In this document: positions 61,200-64,000 of the stretch, one piece after another | How the letters are laid out: each line of letters begins with the position of its first letter | How positions within the stretch are numbered: the stretch's first letter is position 1 | Assembly: GCF_009389715.1 (NCBI RefSeq) | Contig: NC_052404.1 | Span: forward strand, 2,906,738 to 2,970,737 | Direction: 5' to 3' | Length of the DNA: 64,000 bases | DNA from: Phoenix dactylifera | Lineage: Eukaryota > Streptophyta > Magnoliopsida > Arecales > Arecaceae | Notes under the pieces: generated by a model | The model's database searches: none | Seen by the model: only the letters and a program-made list of their open reading frames with translations | What the model was told of the DNA's origin: nothing | Translations under genes and position numbers: made by a program

Positions 61200-61790
61200 T
61201 CCATGTATTTGTAGTTTTCTCTGATTCAGAAGTACAGCTTAGAGTCAAACTGGAAGGTGATTGGGGTAGCCAGCTGGTTTGTTTATAGAAGGGTAAAACC
61301 TGTTGATGAAATGTGTCCTCATTTCCTCCTCACAAAGAGTTTAGGTAGGGATAAAATAAGAAATGGAAAAAGGGGGGCAGCTCTAGAGAAACTCATAGAA
61401 TTGTTTCTGACATGGGAAAGAGAAAAGAGGCAGGCCAGTTTCAGCACCTACGGCCATACTTGTTCCCTCTACCTCTCTGATTTCTTCTTCTTCATTTTAC
61501 TTTCCTACCTACTTGCTCTGTTTTATTTATGCTACCGCATCTATTTCCTTCATATCTGATGTGAACATCAGATCTTGCATATGATTTATTTCTGAGGTAA
61601 AATTGGTGCCTATTCTTCCTCATTCATTTAATAATTTTTGTTGTAACTCTTATAATCACATTTTTACTGCAAAGCAAGTGAAATCTATGCATAATTAAGT
61701 CATATCTGACATAGAAACCAATTTCTTTGCTCACATTTGACTAAAAAAGAAATCCTAGAAGCAAGATTCGCCACACCGCTTCAAATCACC
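61200..61790. other. Probable FPGS intron, no exon recognised
   Basis: The next FPGS exon upstream of 60970 was sought on the - strand, and no family motif (such as the region before PMPPLFHFL) was found. A + frame at 61257-61559 has no recognisable family and is not supported. Confidence 0.4.
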
Positions 61791-62350
61791 CAGTTCAGGG
61801 CATACCAAACCATATCAAGGGCAAAGCAGAACAGTTCCGTCCTTCGATTCATTTTTTTTTCTTTTTTTTGCCAATTTCGATTCAAAATCGGCAAAAAAAT
61901 AGGGATCCCCTGTTTCGAAGCAAAACAAGGGATTTCCTGTTCCAATGAGGGCTTTCAAGCCCTCGCTCTCTTCCTCTCCCCCCTCTCCCTCTCTCCCTCC
62001 CTTCCTCCCTCTCCCTCTCCCTCCCTTCCTCTCTCTCTCCTTCTCCCTCTCCCTCTCCCTCTCCAGCTCTGCATGTGTCAGTACGTCCCGGAATGGCATG
62101 GCAGGAATCCATATTGTGCCAAATTGATCGCCGGCCGATATGCCCTCCGATACCAGTGCAGTGAACCTTGCCTCAAAGCATGGCATGGCATATTGGTCCA
62201 TACTAGTGTACACCAAGCATACCAAACTGGTATGCGGTACGGAGGGACTATCGAGTATCGGTATGCCAATCCAACCCTCCATACCCGGCAATACCAACAT
62301 TGTTCCAAGATGGTACCAGTATAGGATTTGATATGGAGATTGTGAATCTT
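61790..62350 (-). repeat. Long copy of the GGTAC-type repeat upstream of the visible FPGS exons
   Basis: Reads in reverse relative to the 60432 copy: it closes CCAGTATAGG then GATTGTGAATCTTGCC, the reverse complement of the GGCAAGATTCACAATC-type end. It contains a CT-rich core (61975-62065), TGTCAGTACGTCCCGG, GGTATGCGGTACGG and ATCGGTATGCC. An unusual self-complementary pair, CAATTTCGATTCAAAATCGG, lies near 61870. Confidence 0.58.
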
Positions 62351-62359
62351 GCCTACAAG

Positions 62360-64000
62360 CCTTATATTCAAGTAGCGACCTTAGGAAACCCTCGTCTTAG
62401 ACCTCTTGTACCCATTAGTATCATCAAACCTAAAAATATATTATCAACTTTTGCATAGATGTAGTTCACTTATAGAAATATTTCCATTAGACCTATAAGA
62501 TTTATAACCCTCTTTCCAATATCCCCATAAATTAAACCAGAGTGGCGCCTTAATTCTTGGAAAACCAAATTTTGTCCAGTTCTCTGCTGTTATTACATTC
62601 CAGACAGAAAGCCCTTAATCTCACCTATGACATACACGATCCTAACATCTTGGAATCTGCATCACATGGCGATATTGATTCTGATAGATCATATGACCAC
62701 ATTGGAGAAAAAAGCCATGATCCCAGACTGCTGCAATATCTCTGACTCTTAGACAAATTCAGAATGTCTTTTTGGCTCAACAACATCCATAAGCCACATA
62801 GACTTCTCACCATAAATGGAATCCATGAAGTCAATGTCCGTTTATGTCAGCAAAGAGTAACCAGTTTCTGCTTTATTTTTTAATCAAATTCAAATTAGTA
62901 TGTGCCTTCACCTCAGCCATTCATTTCAACTGGATGGTTCGAATGGTCCTGGAACCAAACCGTCCAGGTTGAGCAGTTATAGGTTGATTAATTTGATAAT
63001 CAAACCAAAGCCACCATTCATGTAAACCTGGTTAGACCATCTGGTCTGCTCAATCTTCCACATGTCAGTTCAAATAAACTTGATAGACTATGACCATACC
63101 TTGGTAACGTCCAGTTTGAATAAACTTGATAGCCACCATTCAGTTTGAATAAACTTGATAAACCTCTAATCAGAGTGCTGCACCCACTTTGGATCTTGTC
63201 CCCGCACCCACCTTATTAGTGTTTCCTTATTCTTTTTTTTTTTCCTTTTCTTTGAGAGAAATGCTTTCTCATGCCCACAGCTGAATCTCCACTCTCTTTT
63301 CTAGTAACTAAGGACCACAAAAGGCAAGGATTGCTGTACCAAAATCAAGATGCATCTTGCATTTTTTCAGGTGACTTCATAATTAAAATTGGGGCACAAT
63401 TACATTGTTATTGTAAAAATTTTAGGTGAAGTTATCAAGTACCTACATCTTCATATGGTAATGATCTTAAAGAACAAGCACAATTATCAGTCAACATAGG
63501 ATCTAATATTAGAAAAAATAGTTAGCAAAAACATAATATATGATACTGGTCAGTAATGAATCAAAAGATGGTAATATTAATTTCACATAGACAACCACAA
63601 GATCTGCCAAAAGATCATGTAAAATTTAGCACATATCAAATCTATATAAAGTTAACATATATCAAAAGATTATTACTAAAATATATCAAATCCACATTAA
63701 TTTCACATAGACAACCACAAGATCTGCCAAAAGATTACTTAAAATTTAACATATATCAAATCTATCTTCACTACATAATTAATAGTCAACTCCTAAGAAC
63801 AAATGACAAAATAAGCATGATTCCTCTCTATAACGATTCTGGAACGTGTATAGCAAATAATTCAGAGTATCAAATTTATCTTTTCTACCTTTGATTGCCA
63901 TGTATTGAGTGCCAAATGTTCCAAAAAAAAGAAAGAAAGAAAACAAAAGAAAAGAGTTTGTTTTTCTCAGCCTATGGTAGACTGAAGTTTCTAGGCACAT
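62360..64000. other. No exon or gene recognised
   Basis: AT-rich with short dispersed duplications, for example AGTTTGAATAAACTTGATAG at about 63111 and 63141, and CATATCAAATCTAT words near 63636 and 63751. If the FPGS gene continues past the window, this is intron. No other gene could be supported. Confidence 0.4.
63576..63775 (+). repeat. 120-bp tandem duplication
   Basis: The phrase ATTAATTTCACATAGACAAC starts at 63576 and again at 63696. Each copy continues CACAAGATCTGCCAAAAGAT and ACATATATCAAATCTAT, with small differences. The period is 120 bases. Confidence 0.85.

Noticed and set aside
61737..62324. 195-codon + strand frame and its 161-codon antisense partner
   Set aside because: Both come from the long GGTAC-type repeat and its CT-rich core; composition is Ser/Pro/Leu or Arg/Glu/Gly without motifs.

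Overview
The window is nuclear DNA from a flowering plant, most likely a monocot and possibly a palm. This rests on long AT-rich introns, a GC-rich hexokinase first exon, decayed Ty1-copia and LINE copies, many microsatellites, and four plant housekeeping-type genes read by hand-splicing. The palm attribution is inference; nothing here proves the species.

Layout. 1-360 is a degenerate minisatellite built on a TTAAACAGGTC-like word. 3194-14691 (+) holds a complete nine-exon type-B hexokinase of the HKL1-like clade (499 residues), with one GC-AG intron. 14.7-23.4 kb is a repeat island: LINE fragments on the + strand are split by a decayed Ty1-copia element on the - strand, followed by two tandem arrays. 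23632-35838 (+) is a complete seven-exon THUMP-domain gene (THUMPD1/Tan1 homolog, 355 residues), predicted adaptor for tRNA acetylcytidine formation. 39333-40547 (-) is an intact intronless seven-bladed WD40 gene of the JINGUBANG family. 40.7-47.3 kb is intergenic, with a possible SINE, a probable solo LTR and very long microsatellites. 47361-60970 (-) carries eleven 3'-terminal exons of folylpolyglutamate synthase; its 5' exons were not found and probably lie beyond position 64000.

The genes serve unrelated processes (sugar sensing or phosphorylation, tRNA modification, WD40 scaffold, folate polyglutamylation), and nothing suggests they work as a cluster. No tRNA, rRNA, CRISPR or organellar insertion was recognised.

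The most unusual pattern is a dispersed GGTAC/ACCGGTAC-rich repeat family. It has long forms of about 450-560 bp with a purine/pyrimidine-rich core and short forms of about 180-260 bp. Copies sit in one hexokinase intron and in nearly every large intron of the folylpolyglutamate synthase gene. All splice junctions were chosen by eye from reading-frame continuity, GT/AG signals and remembered family sequences; no alignment was run.
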